A stretch of DNA of 64,000 nt from Stenotrophomonas sp. 24(2023) (lineage in GTDB: Bacteria > Pseudomonadota > Gammaproteobacteria > Xanthomonadales > Xanthomonadaceae), in NCBI RefSeq assembly GCF_030913365.1, contig NZ_CP133160.1, positions 4,378,001 to 4,442,000 on the forward strand, in the 5' to 3' direction. The translations under genes and the position numbers were made by a program. Shown here one piece after another: positions 16,751 through 24,724 of this stretch. Within the stretch, counting starts at the first letter, position 1; each line of letters starts with the position of its first letter. The notes beneath the pieces were generated by a model. That model was not told where the DNA came from and searched no databases. It saw only the letters and a program-made list of their open reading frames with translations.

Positions 16751-17315
16751 TGATGCGGCCGAGGCGCGCATCGATCTGGCCTTGGCCAGGCGCGTACAGC
16801 ACAACGGTGACCGCCAGGCCTTCGAGCAGCTGGTGCGCCGCCATCAGGGCACGGTGCGCGCGCAGCTGCGGCGCCTGCTGCACGGTGACGACGCCACTGC
16901 CGATGACCTGGCGCAGGAGACCTTCGTGCTGGCATGGCGCAAGCTGGACCAGTTCCGTGGTGATGCGCGCTTTTCCACCTGGCTGTACCGCGTGGCCTAC
17001 TCCTGCTTCCTGCAGGCACGGCGACGCCCCGCACAACCGGAGGGCGACGAGGACGGGGGGCTGGAGCAGCTGCCCGCCCCCCGCCAACGGATCGACCTGC
17101 AGCTGGACCTGGAACAGGCGATGCGCCGGCTGTCACCGGCTGAACAGGCCGTACTGCTGCATTGCGTGCAGCTTGGGCTGAGCCACGAGGAGGCCGCCTA
17201 CGTGCTGTCCCTGCCGCTGGGCACGGTGAAGACGCATGCCCTGCGCGGCAGGGCCAAACTGAAGACATGGCTGGCGGCATGGCATCCTGCCGACGGCGAC
17301 GAGGAATTCCCATGA
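16743..17315 (+). CDS. ECF RNA polymerase sigma factor
   Basis: The 190-aa sigma-70 family protein has region 2 (FEQLVRRHQGTVRAQLRRLL, DDLAQETFVLAWRKLDQFRG) and region 4 (MRRLSPAEQAVLLHCVQLGL, LPLGTVKTHALRGRAKLKTW). The GTG at 16743 is the start. It lies between DUF6249 and a small membrane protein with which it overlaps (ATGA), an arrangement typical of sigma factor plus membrane anti-sigma. Confidence 0.92.
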   Translation: MADDAAEARIDLALARRVQHNGDRQAFEQLVRRHQGTVRAQLRRLLHGDDATADDLAQETFVLAWRKLDQFRGDARFSTWLYRVAYSCFLQARRRPAQPEGDEDGGLEQLPAPRQRIDLQLDLEQAMRRLSPAEQAVLLHCVQLGLSHEEAAYVLSLPLGTVKTHALRGRAKLKTWLAAWHPADGDEEFP

Positions 17316-17632
17316 CGACCGATGACCCTGACGATATCGATGCGCTGCTGCGCGGGCAGTTTGCCGGCCCGGTAGCCGATGAGGGATTCAGTGCACGGGT
17401 GATGCAGCACCTGCCCCCGCGCCGGCGCACGCGCTGGCCGTTGTGGGCCGGCGCAGGGCTGGGCGTGCTGGCCTGCGCCGTGACCCTGGCCCGGGCCCCC
17501 CTGCTGCGCGCGGGCTGGGGGGACTGGCTGGCAGGGGCCCCTTCCCCCGCAGGCGCTGCAACCTGGGCGATCGCCCTGGCGGTTGCCGCACTGGTGATGG
17601 CCTGGGGCCTGGCCGAAGCCCGCGAGGCGTGA
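17312..17632 (+). CDS. Small membrane protein, possible anti-sigma factor
   Basis: The 106-aa protein has a soluble N terminus (DDIDALLRGQFAGPVADEGF), a short basic stretch (PPRRRTRW) and two membrane helices. It is translationally coupled to the ECF sigma gene. The N-terminal FSARVMQHLP segment resembles the cytoplasmic part of some anti-sigma factors, but no zinc-binding motif is present. The role is inferred from position only. Confidence 0.7.
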   Translation: MTTDDPDDIDALLRGQFAGPVADEGFSARVMQHLPPRRRTRWPLWAGAGLGVLACAVTLARAPLLRAGWGDWLAGAPSPAGAATWAIALAVAALVMAWGLAEAREA

Positions 17633-17633
17633 A

Positions 17634-17650
17634 GCCAGGCATGGCCTGGC
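17634..17650. terminator. Perfect hairpin between convergent genes
   Basis: GCCAGGC-ATG-GCCTGGC forms a perfect 7-bp stem directly after the stop at 17632 and before the convergent M14 gene. The core resembles other REP-type palindromes in the window (compare 60842-60866). It may act as terminator or 3' stabiliser. Confidence 0.5.
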
Positions 17651-17668
17651 GTTGCAGCGCAGGGCGCG

Positions 17669-18586
17669 TCAGTGCGCCAGCGCGAAATCCAGGCCCGCGC
17701 ACACCGCCGCCACCTGGGCGTCGTTGCACTCCTGCGGGTTCGTCCGCGGGCTGTCCGGGTACACCTCGGTGGTCGTGGCATAGCGCGCATCGGTGAAGCC
17801 GGCGCACGCACCGATCGAACGCGATTCGCCCCAGACCACGCCGGTGGACTGCAGCGGCATGCCGGCCAGGTTGCCGTTGGCATCCGGCGGGGCGATGGCG
17901 GTGATCGGGGCCACGGCCGCAATCAGCGCCTTCTGGAATTCATGCTGCGGGTCTTCACTGTTGCCGATCACATAGAAGCCATCGGGAATGGCTTCGTAGC
18001 CGAGCGGCTTGCCGTCGCGCGCGCAGCGGGCCGGGTCGAACTCCTGCAGGTCGCTGTCGGTGGTTTCGTGCAGGTCCAGGTGCACGCGCAGGGTGGCGTT
18101 GCGGTCGGCCACGAAACGCATCAGCGCAGCGGCTTCCTCGATCTGCCCACCGTCACGGAAGCTCCGGTTCGGGTCGATGGCCTGGGGATTCCAGCGCTGG
18201 ATGCGCTCGTAACCCCAGGGACACACGCAGGGGGCCACGATCAGGTTCAAGCGGCCCAGGTAGCCGATCGCATGCTGGTGCAGGAACTGCAGCGCGCCAT
18301 GCACGCCGCTGGTTTCGTAGCCATGCACGCCACCGGTCATCAGCGCGGTCGGCAGCGCCGGGTTCCAGTCACGGTTCACCACCGCAAACAGCGGGTACTG
18401 GTCCGGTGCGTAGTCCAGCTGGCCGTACTGGATCACCTGCAGGCGCCCGTCCAGCGGCTGCAGGGCCGCCACCACATCGGTCTGGTAGCTGCGCTGGCGC
18501 TGCTGGCGCGCCCGCCACTGCGTCTTCTCCGCCTCGCCCCAGGGCTGGCCGGGGGTGCCGATCGGATAGAAATGCGCAGCGGTCAT
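17669..18586 (-). CDS. M14-family zinc carboxypeptidase-like protein
   Basis: The 305-aa protein has the zinc ligands of M14 peptidases in GGVHGYETSG (H-x2-E) and a second His in VHLDLHE. PNRSFRDGG matches the substrate-binding Asn-Arg region, and the catalytic Glu is probably in TTEVYPDS. There is no signal peptide, so it is predicted cytoplasmic. It could be a succinylglutamate desuccinylase-type or peptidoglycan-peptide-type member; the substrate is unknown. It is divergent from the DUF3348 operon. Confidence 0.85.
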   Translation of the reverse strand: MTAAHFYPIGTPGQPWGEAEKTQWRARQQRQRSYQTDVVAALQPLDGRLQVIQYGQLDYAPDQYPLFAVVNRDWNPALPTALMTGGVHGYETSGVHGALQFLHQHAIGYLGRLNLIVAPCVCPWGYERIQRWNPQAIDPNRSFRDGGQIEEAAALMRFVADRNATLRVHLDLHETTDSDLQEFDPARCARDGKPLGYEAIPDGFYVIGNSEDPQHEFQKALIAAVAPITAIAPPDANGNLAGMPLQSTGVVWGESRSIGACAGFTDARYATTTEVYPDSPRTNPQECNDAQVAAVCAGLDFALAH

Positions 18587-18660
18587 GGCGTGCTCCAGGG
18601 TCGAACTGAACGGGTACAGCCTCCCATTCTAAGCCCTGCGGCCCGGGCGCGGCCGCCCTC

Positions 18661-18702
18661 ACCCGGCCCTTTCATGCTGGCCGGGTCATCTGGCTGTAAA
18701 AT
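18661..18702 (+). promoter_or_regulatory. Inverted repeat and -10-like element upstream of the DUF3348 operon
   Basis: ACCCGGCC (18661-18668) and GGCCGGGT (18679-18686) form a perfect 8-bp inverted repeat with a 10-nt loop. A TAAAAT hexamer follows at 18697-18702, 27 bp before the ATG. The repeat could be an operator or an RNA hairpin; no strong -35 is seen. Confidence 0.4.
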
Positions 18703-18729
18703 CAACGGTTTTTGGCCCCTCACCCCTTG

Positions 18730-19383
18730 ATGGCGAACGCAGCGCAGCCGGTCCTGGGTGGACCGGATTTCCTCCGCCTGCTCGCCCGTCTCAGCGACGG
18801 CGCGATGCCGGCCACCAGTCCCGCCCTGACCGATCGCCTCGGCCAGTGGGTGGACTGGAACCGTGCCGTCGCCCTGTCCGCCGCGCTGACCGGGCGCCTG
18901 CCCGAGCCCGGCGGAGCCGGCGAGGCGGCAGACGATGTGCTGGCCGACTGCGCCCAGGCCGAAGCCAGCCTGCAGGCATCGATCCACGACGATGCCGAAG
19001 CCGAGCGCCTGCTCGACCTTGCCGAAGCCGCCGCCGCACCGAATTTCGCCTCGCTGCGGCAACGCTACCTGGTGCTGCAGCGGGCCATCCAGACCGCCAC
19101 CGGGCGGCTGCGCGGGCGCCTGCGTGAGCAGCTGGTGCAGGTATCGCCCGCACTGGCGCGACTGGCCGAGGTCGATGCGGTGATGGAACAGACTCTCAGC
19201 CCGCGCGAACACGCGCTGCTGGCCACCGCGCCGGCAGTGCTGGGCACCCGCTTTGAACGCGTGCACGGCCAGCCCGGCTGGCGCGCGCCGTTCCGCCATG
19301 ACATGCGCAGCCTGCTGCTGGCCGAGCTTGAACTGCGCTTCCACCCGATCCACGGGCTGCTTGCGGCCCTGCGCTCCCACTGA
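18730..19383 (+). CDS. DUF3348 family protein, first gene of motor-like operon
   Basis: The 217-aa soluble, mostly helical protein has no signal peptide or membrane segment. It resembles the DUF3348 family (FLRLLARLSDG at the N terminus, HDMRSLLLAELELRFHPIHG near the C terminus). Members are known only from conserved clusters with DUF802, OmpA and DUF2894 proteins, as here. The gene ends 10 bp before the MotA/ExbB-like gene, so it is part of one operon. Biochemical function is unknown; it could be a cytoplasmic partner of the long coiled-coil tail. The family call is from memory of sequence and context. Confidence 0.8.
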   Translation: MANAAQPVLGGPDFLRLLARLSDGAMPATSPALTDRLGQWVDWNRAVALSAALTGRLPEPGGAGEAADDVLADCAQAEASLQASIHDDAEAERLLDLAEAAAAPNFASLRQRYLVLQRAIQTATGRLRGRLREQLVQVSPALARLAEVDAVMEQTLSPREHALLATAPAVLGTRFERVHGQPGWRAPFRHDMRSLLLAELELRFHPIHGLLAALRSH

Positions 19384-19393
19384 CCGGAACACC

Positions 19394-21625
19394 ATGTCCA
19401 GAACTGCATTCGCTGTCGTTGTTTTCCTTGTCGGGCTGCTGGCCGTGTGCTGGATCGGCATCGGCTATGTCGCGGTGCATCCGCTGGGGGCCGCCGTGGC
19501 GGCGGTCATCGCCGCCTGCTACATCACCGGTGGCGTGGAGCTGTACCGCTACCGGCAGGCCAGCAACGGCCTGCGCGCGGCACTGGGCGATCTTTCGGCT
19601 GCCAGCGAACGCCTGGCACCGTGGCTGGAGCGCGTGCCGGTGGGCCTGCGCAACGCCGTGCGCCTGCGCGTGGAAGGCGAGCGCACCGCCCTGCCCGGCC
19701 CGGTGCTGACCCCGTACCTGGTCGGCCTGCTGGTGCTGCTGGGCATGCTCGGCACCCTGCTGGGCATGATGGATACCCTGCGCGGCACCGGCCTTGCCCT
19801 GCAGAGCGCCACCGACATGGCCGCCATCCGCGGCTCGCTGGCCTCGCCGGTGCAGGGCCTGGCCGTGGCCTTCGGCACCTCGATCGCCGGCGTTGCCAGT
19901 TCGGCCATGCTGGGCCTGCTGTCGGCCCTGCTGCGCCGCGAGCGCCTGCAGGTGGTACAGCAGCTCGACCGCGCCATCGCCGGTGAACTGCACCCGTATT
20001 CACAGGCGTGGCAGCGCGCCGAGTCGCTGCGCCTGCTGCAGGCACAATCGGCCGCGCTGCCGGTGCTGGTGGACCGCCTGCAGGCGATGACCGCCGCGTT
20101 CGAACAGCACAGCACGGCAGCCAACGAACGCCTGCTGGCCGGCCAGGCCGACTTCCTCACCCAGAGCCAGGCGCTGCAGGAACGATTGGCGGTATCACTG
20201 CAGCAGTCGCTGCGCGACGGCGCCGAGGCCAGTGCCGCGGCCATCGGCGGTGCGCTGCAGCCGATGGCCGAAACCACGCTGGCTGGCCTGGCCCAGCATG
20301 GCCAGGCCCTGCATGCGCGCATCGAACAGGCGGTGCAGCAGCAGCTGACCGGCCTGGCCGACGGTTTCGAACGCAGCCGCACCGCCACCGAGGCCAGCTG
20401 GGCACGGGTGGTGGACGAACAGACCCGCGCACAGCAGACGCTGGTGGCCGATCTGCGCCAGCACCTGCACGCCTTCAGCGAAGGCCAGGGCGTACAGGCG
20501 CAGGCCCTGCTGGGCAGCATCGGTGAGCGTCTGCAGGCCGATGCCGAAGGCACGGCCGAGGCCTGGCGGACCGCCGCCGAGCGGCAGCAGGCGGTGAATC
20601 ACGCACTGATCGAGCGCCAGCAACAGGCGCTGCAGGCCACCGGGGCGCAGCTGGATGCCCGCGCCGAGGCCGTGCTGCAGGCGCTGGACGCACGCCATGC
20701 CAGCCTGCAGGCCCTGCTGCAGGAGCACGAACAGCAGCGCCAGCAGGAATGGCAGGCCGCGCAGGCCGCAAGCACCGGTGCACACCGCGAGCTGCAGGAC
20801 CACCTCGACGCCCGCGAACAACAGCGCCAGGCGCGCTGGGATGCCGCGGCGGCCGAACTGCAGCAGGCCCACGCCGCGCTGCAGGCGCAGCTGCAGGCCG
20901 GTGACGAACAGCGCCTGCAGCGCTGGAGCGATGCCCTGCAGGCCGTGTCGGCCGACCTGGCCACGCAGCAGCAGCAGGTCTGCGACGCGCTGGCACAGAC
21001 CGCGCAGCAGATCGGCGACAACGGCCGCGCCCAGGCCCAGGCCACCCTGGCCGAAGTATCGACCCTGCTGCAGACCGCCGCGGCCGCGCCGAAGGCCGCC
21101 GCCGATGTCATCAACGAGCTGCGCACCTCGCTGTCGGACAGCCTGGTACGCGACAACGCCATGCTGGAAGAGCGTGGCCACCTGCTGGCCACCGTGCAGA
21201 CGCTGCTGGACGCGGTCAACCATGCCTCGCATGAACAGCGCAGCGCAGTGGATGCCCTGGTCGGCGGCTCGGCCGAACTGCTGGAGCGCGTGGGCAGCCG
21301 CTTCACCGACCACATCAGCGCCGAGACCGGCAAGTTGGACGGCATCGCCGCACAGCTGGCTGGCAGTGCCGGTGATGTCGGCGAACTGGCCGGCAGGCTG
21401 GGCACGGCAGTGGCGCAGTTCGGCGCCGCCTCGACCGACCTGGCCGCGCGCCTGGAGCAGATCGGCGGCGCACTGGATGCCTCGCTGGCCCGCAGCGACG
21501 AACAGCTGGCCTACTACGTCGCCCAGGCCCGCGAAGTGGTCGACCTGAGCCTGCTCTCGCAGAAACAGGTGATGGAAGAACTGCAGCAGCTGGCCACGCG
21601 CCGCGGCAAGGCCGGCACCGCATGA
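19394..21625 (+). CDS. DUF802 family MotA/ExbB-like protein with very long coiled-coil tail
   Basis: The 743-aa protein has two N-terminal membrane helices (about 5-28 and 31-48), a cytoplasmic segment, and helices 3 and 4 at about 105-127 and 153-180. The MotA/TolQ/ExbB signature spans these last two (LLGMLGTLLGMMDTL, then SPVQGLAVAFGTSIAGVASS). The next roughly 550 residues are an Ala/Gln/Glu-rich coiled coil (for example LQEHEQQRQQEWQAAQAAST) predicted to project into the cytoplasm. MotA-type pentamers form the stator of ion-driven 5:2 motors. A long cytoplasmic tail is otherwise best known from ZorA of Zorya defence. The stop overlaps the MotB-like gene (ATGA). Confidence 0.85.
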   Translation: MSRTAFAVVVFLVGLLAVCWIGIGYVAVHPLGAAVAAVIAACYITGGVELYRYRQASNGLRAALGDLSAASERLAPWLERVPVGLRNAVRLRVEGERTALPGPVLTPYLVGLLVLLGMLGTLLGMMDTLRGTGLALQSATDMAAIRGSLASPVQGLAVAFGTSIAGVASSAMLGLLSALLRRERLQVVQQLDRAIAGELHPYSQAWQRAESLRLLQAQSAALPVLVDRLQAMTAAFEQHSTAANERLLAGQADFLTQSQALQERLAVSLQQSLRDGAEASAAAIGGALQPMAETTLAGLAQHGQALHARIEQAVQQQLTGLADGFERSRTATEASWARVVDEQTRAQQTLVADLRQHLHAFSEGQGVQAQALLGSIGERLQADAEGTAEAWRTAAERQQAVNHALIERQQQALQATGAQLDARAEAVLQALDARHASLQALLQEHEQQRQQEWQAAQAASTGAHRELQDHLDAREQQRQARWDAAAAELQQAHAALQAQLQAGDEQRLQRWSDALQAVSADLATQQQQVCDALAQTAQQIGDNGRAQAQATLAEVSTLLQTAAAAPKAAADVINELRTSLSDSLVRDNAMLEERGHLLATVQTLLDAVNHASHEQRSAVDALVGGSAELLERVGSRFTDHISAETGKLDGIAAQLAGSAGDVGELAGRLGTAVAQFGAASTDLAARLEQIGGALDASLARSDEQLAYYVAQAREVVDLSLLSQKQVMEELQQLATRRGKAGTA

Positions 21626-22287
21626 GCGATGACATCGAAGTCGACGGCGGATCGCACGCCCCCATCTGGGCCGCCTTCGGCGATCTGATGTCGGTGCTGC
21701 TGGGCGCGTTCGTGCTGATCCTGGTCGGCGTGGTCGCGGTGCAGCTGGAGCTGTCGCAGCGGCTGGAGGACGAGGTGAAGCAGCGCCAGGCCGAAGCCAA
21801 GCGCCTGCAGACCCTCGAACAGGCCCTGGCCGGCCCGCTCGCCGCCGGCCGGGTGACGCTGGTCGATGGCCGCATCGGCATCAGCGGCAGCGTGCTGTTC
21901 GCCCTCAATTCCGACCAGCTGCAACCGGAAGGCCAGGAGCTGCTGCGCAGCCTGGCCGCCCCGCTGGCCGCCTACCTGGGCAGCCGCGAAGAAATCCTGA
22001 TGGTCAGCGGCTTCACCGACGACGCCCCGATCCGCGATGGCAACCGCCGTTTCGCCGACAACTGGGAGCTGTCCGCACAGCGTTCGTTGACCGTCACCCG
22101 CACCCTGATCGCCGATGGCGTGCCCGCCGACGCGGTGTTTGCCGCCGCCTTCGGCAGCGAGCAGCCGGTCAGTTCCAATACCAGCGAAGACGGCCGCGCA
22201 CGCAACCGCCGCGTGGAGATCGCACCGATTGCCAAGCCCAAGGCGAATGCTGCCGCCGCCCGCCCCACGGCCACCGATGGCCACTAA
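21622..22287 (+). CDS. MotB/OmpA-like membrane protein of the motor-like operon
   Basis: The 221-aa protein has one N-terminal membrane helix containing Asp21 in the MotB-type pattern PIWAAFGDLMSVLLGAFVLI. In MotB, ExbD and ZorB the equivalent Asp carries the ion. A short coiled coil and an OmpA-like peptidoglycan-binding domain follow (VLFALNSDQLQPEGQELLRS, SGFTDDAPI, FGSEQPVSSNTSEDGRARNR). It would pair as a dimer with the MotA/ExbB-like pentamer encoded just upstream (4-nt overlap) and anchor it to the cell wall. Confidence 0.9.
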   Translation: MSDDIEVDGGSHAPIWAAFGDLMSVLLGAFVLILVGVVAVQLELSQRLEDEVKQRQAEAKRLQTLEQALAGPLAAGRVTLVDGRIGISGSVLFALNSDQLQPEGQELLRSLAAPLAAYLGSREEILMVSGFTDDAPIRDGNRRFADNWELSAQRSLTVTRTLIADGVPADAVFAAAFGSEQPVSSNTSEDGRARNRRVEIAPIAKPKANAAAARPTATDGH

Positions 22288-22663
22288 GCCCGCCGCCGAC
22301 AGCCTGCAGGCGCTGGTGCGTGATCTGGATACCGGATCGCGCGCGTTGCCGCACTACCCACACGTGCCGATGCTGGACGAGGCACGGCGCAGCTGGTCCG
22401 AACTGCGCAGCGAACTGCAGGTGCGCCGCTCGCTGCGCACCGAAGCCCCCGCCGACGGTGGCCCGCTGAATTCGGCCGTGCTGGTGCAGCGCATGCTCGA
22501 CACGATGCAGCAGGCCAGCCCCGGCTACCTGCGGCATTTCATCGATTACATCGACACCCTGTCGTGGCTGCAGGCACGGCAGGACAGCGCCGCCAGCGGC
22601 GCTGACGCACCGAAGCCCAAGCGCACGCGCAAGCCCCGCGCCGCCAAGGCCAGCGACGGTTGA
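22277..22663 (+). CDS. DUF2894 family protein
   Basis: The 128-aa soluble protein has the DUF2894 core GPLNSAVLVQRMLDTMQQAS, then PGYLRHFIDYIDTLSWL, followed by a basic tail (KPKRTRKPRAAK). It overlaps the OmpA-like gene by 11 bp and closes the operon. It appears shorter at the N terminus than the family members I recall. Function is unknown; the fixed company of DUF802 and OmpA proteins suggests a dedicated cytoplasmic partner. Confidence 0.85.
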   Translation: MATKPAADSLQALVRDLDTGSRALPHYPHVPMLDEARRSWSELRSELQVRRSLRTEAPADGGPLNSAVLVQRMLDTMQQASPGYLRHFIDYIDTLSWLQARQDSAASGADAPKPKRTRKPRAAKASDG

Positions 22664-22772
22664 CGTAGACGATTCAAACGCCCCGGGCACTGCTGCTGCC
22701 CCGCCCCCGGGTAGCGTCGCCCCATCCTGCAGGCACCCCGACAGCCGTTCGCATGCAGGCCGGCTTCACATG

Positions 22773-22793
22773 TTGCGAACAATTCCCATTTGC
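22773..22793 (+). promoter_or_regulatory. Fur-like box upstream of the DUF4198-EF-hand-ApbE-receptor operon
   Basis: The sequence TTGCGAACAATTCCCATTTG plus one C matches about 9 of 14 positions of the Fur core TGATAAT-N-ATTATCA. It also resembles xanthomonad Fur sites ending CATTTGC. It lies about 70 bp before the first ATG of an operon that ends in an iron/heme-type receptor. Confidence 0.55.
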
Positions 22794-22862
22794 ACTAGGA
22801 TGCGCTCCGCCAGCCTCGCCCGTCGACTCGCCAGCGTCCACGCTCTTCGATTCGAGGGTTCC

Positions 22863-23660
22863 ATGAAGGCCTTTACCCGTGCGGGTCTTGCCGCACTGCT
22901 GCTTGCCGCATGCCTGCCGGCATCGGCGCATACCCCCTACCTCGTGCCCAGCAGCTTCGCGCCGCGCGCCGGTAGCACCATTGCCCTGGACGCCTCGTTC
23001 GCCGAGACGTTCTTCGTGCCCGAAGTGGCCTTCGACAACAGCACCTTCGGTGTTGTCGGCCCGGACGGGAAGGACCAGGTGGTGCCGTCACGGGCCATGA
23101 CCAACCGGACGGTGGCCGAGTACACCCTCCCCGCAGGGGCGGGCACCTACCGGTTCAGCACGGGGCTGCGCATGGGCGCACTGTTCCGCACCTGGGAGAT
23201 CAACGGCACACGTGCAAGCTCGCGCGATCCGGCAGTGAAGATTCCCGCCGGTGCAAAGGTCATCGCCGACTTCCAGTCCATTACCCGCGCCGAAACCTAC
23301 GTCACCGCCGGCAACCCCGACCGCGCCGCGTTGAAGCCACGCGACAACGGGCTGGAGCTGGTCGCCGTCAGCCACCCCAATGATCTCTACGTGGGCGAGA
23401 CCTTCGCGTTCATCGTCCAGTACGACGGCCAGCCGCTGCCCGGGCAGAAGGTGGAGGTGACCGAGGCGGTATGGAGTTCGGACCGCACCCCGCAGGTGGT
23501 CACGCTCACCACCGACGCGCAGGGCCACGCACGCATGCCCCTGCAGGCCGCCGGTACCTGGATCGCGCTGACCCGATTGCGCAGGCCCGCCCCCGACGGC
23601 GCGCCCGTGGCCGAGTACAGCCACAGCTACACGCTCAGCTTCCGCGTCCTGAACCCCTAA
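22863..23660 (+). CDS. DUF4198 family periplasmic protein
   Basis: The 265-aa protein has a signal peptide (LAALLLAACLPASA) and then HTPYLVPSSFAPRAG, the DUF4198 opening. A C-terminal immunoglobulin-like region follows (FAFIVQYDGQPLPGQKVEVT, TTDAQGHARMPLQAAGTWIA). Relatives are found beside metal-uptake genes (Ni/Co and iron). It is the first gene behind a Fur-like box, so a periplasmic role in metal acquisition is inferred. Confidence 0.85.
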   Translation: MKAFTRAGLAALLLAACLPASAHTPYLVPSSFAPRAGSTIALDASFAETFFVPEVAFDNSTFGVVGPDGKDQVVPSRAMTNRTVAEYTLPAGAGTYRFSTGLRMGALFRTWEINGTRASSRDPAVKIPAGAKVIADFQSITRAETYVTAGNPDRAALKPRDNGLELVAVSHPNDLYVGETFAFIVQYDGQPLPGQKVEVTEAVWSSDRTPQVVTLTTDAQGHARMPLQAAGTWIALTRLRRPAPDGAPVAEYSHSYTLSFRVLNP

Positions 23661-23689
23661 TCCCCCCCTTCGTACCTGTCGAGGTTGTC

Positions 23690-24598
23690 ATGAAACGCTC
23701 CCTGCTCATCGGCGCCTGCGCCGGTGCCCTGCTGCTGTCCGCCGTCGCCGCTGCCGAGTCGCCTGCCACCCACCCACGGCCGCTGGTCGGTGGCCACGGC
23801 AACAACGTGCAGGCCTTCATTGCCGAATTCGACGACAACGGCGATGGCAAGGTCACCTGGGCCGAGTTCGAGGCCTTCCGCCGCGCCCGTTTCGATGCCA
23901 CCGACTACGACCACAACGGCACGCTGGACGAGGACGAGTACGTGCGTGAGTTCAGCGAGCGCATGGCTGCGGAGGTCGAACGCGAGCGCGCAGGCCTGAT
24001 GGAGCAGGCGCGCAGCCGCTTCGCCCAGCTGGGCCCCGGCACGGACGGCCTGGTATCGCGCTCCGCGTTCGATGCGGCCGGCGAAAAGACCTGGCAGGCC
24101 GCGCAGAAGCGGCTGGCCAGCCAGGACCGCACCGGCACGCCAGCGGCACGCGGCACCGAGCGGACCGCCGCCGGCGCGCAGCGCTTCGACAACGGCCCGC
24201 GCAGCCGCCTGAACCTGCCGAGCAGCCACAGCGCCGAAGGCTTCCTCGAACTGTACGACAGCAATGGCGACGGCACGGTGGACAAGGCCGAGTTCCAGCG
24301 CGTGCGCGATGCGCAGTTCACCCGCACCGACAGCAACGGCGATGGCCGCCTGAGCGCCAACGAGTACCTGGCCGAGTTCGAGAGCCGCATCGACCGCCGC
24401 GCCGCCACGCTGGACCAGGGCGAGGATCGCCAGGCGCATGTGCGCTTCGGCGTGCTGGATGCGGACAAGGACGGGGCGATGACCTTCGCCGAGTACCAGG
24501 TGTCCGGCAAGCGCCTGTTCGACACGGCCGACCGCAACAAGGACGGTGTCGTCGATGCGGCCGACGCCGCCCTGCCGGCCCCCGCCCCACGCCGCTGA
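23690..24598 (+). CDS. Secreted EF-hand protein with six calcium-binding-type loops
   Basis: The 302-aa protein has a signal peptide (GACAGALLLSAVAAA) and six EF-hand-type loops: DDNGDGKVTWAEF, DYDHNGTLDEDEY, YDSNGDGTVDKAEF, TDSNGDGRLSANEY, DADKDGAMTFAEY and ADRNKDGVVDAAD. The first two pairs are canonical; the last is truncated. It is probably periplasmic and binds Ca2+ or another divalent ion. It sits in an operon with DUF4198, ApbE and a TonB receptor. Confidence 0.9.
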   Translation: MKRSLLIGACAGALLLSAVAAAESPATHPRPLVGGHGNNVQAFIAEFDDNGDGKVTWAEFEAFRRARFDATDYDHNGTLDEDEYVREFSERMAAEVERERAGLMEQARSRFAQLGPGTDGLVSRSAFDAAGEKTWQAAQKRLASQDRTGTPAARGTERTAAGAQRFDNGPRSRLNLPSSHSAEGFLELYDSNGDGTVDKAEFQRVRDAQFTRTDSNGDGRLSANEYLAEFESRIDRRAATLDQGEDRQAHVRFGVLDADKDGAMTFAEYQVSGKRLFDTADRNKDGVVDAADAALPAPAPRR

Positions 24599-24607
24599 CG
24601 CACGCAG

Positions 24608-24629
24608 GGCGCCTGCAATGGCAGGCGCC
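24608..24629. repeat. Perfect intercistronic hairpin
   Basis: GGCGCCTGC-AATG-GCAGGCGCC forms a perfect 9-bp stem 10 bp after the EF-hand stop, in the 126-bp gap before apbE. With no T-run it is more likely an mRNA stability or partial-termination element than a full terminator. Confidence 0.6.
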
Positions 24630-24724
24630 ATCGCGCCCCCGTTACCGCCCATGGACCGGGATCACCCGCGGCAACGCCGGCCAACGGCCTGCCGCACCAC
24701 CGCGTGCGTGCCCGAGACCGCCCC

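Noticed and set aside
18730..22663. A canonical Zorya defence system
   Set aside because: The MotA/MotB-like pair resembles ZorA/ZorB, but no ZorC, ZorD or ZorE-type gene is adjacent and the partners are DUF3348 and DUF2894.
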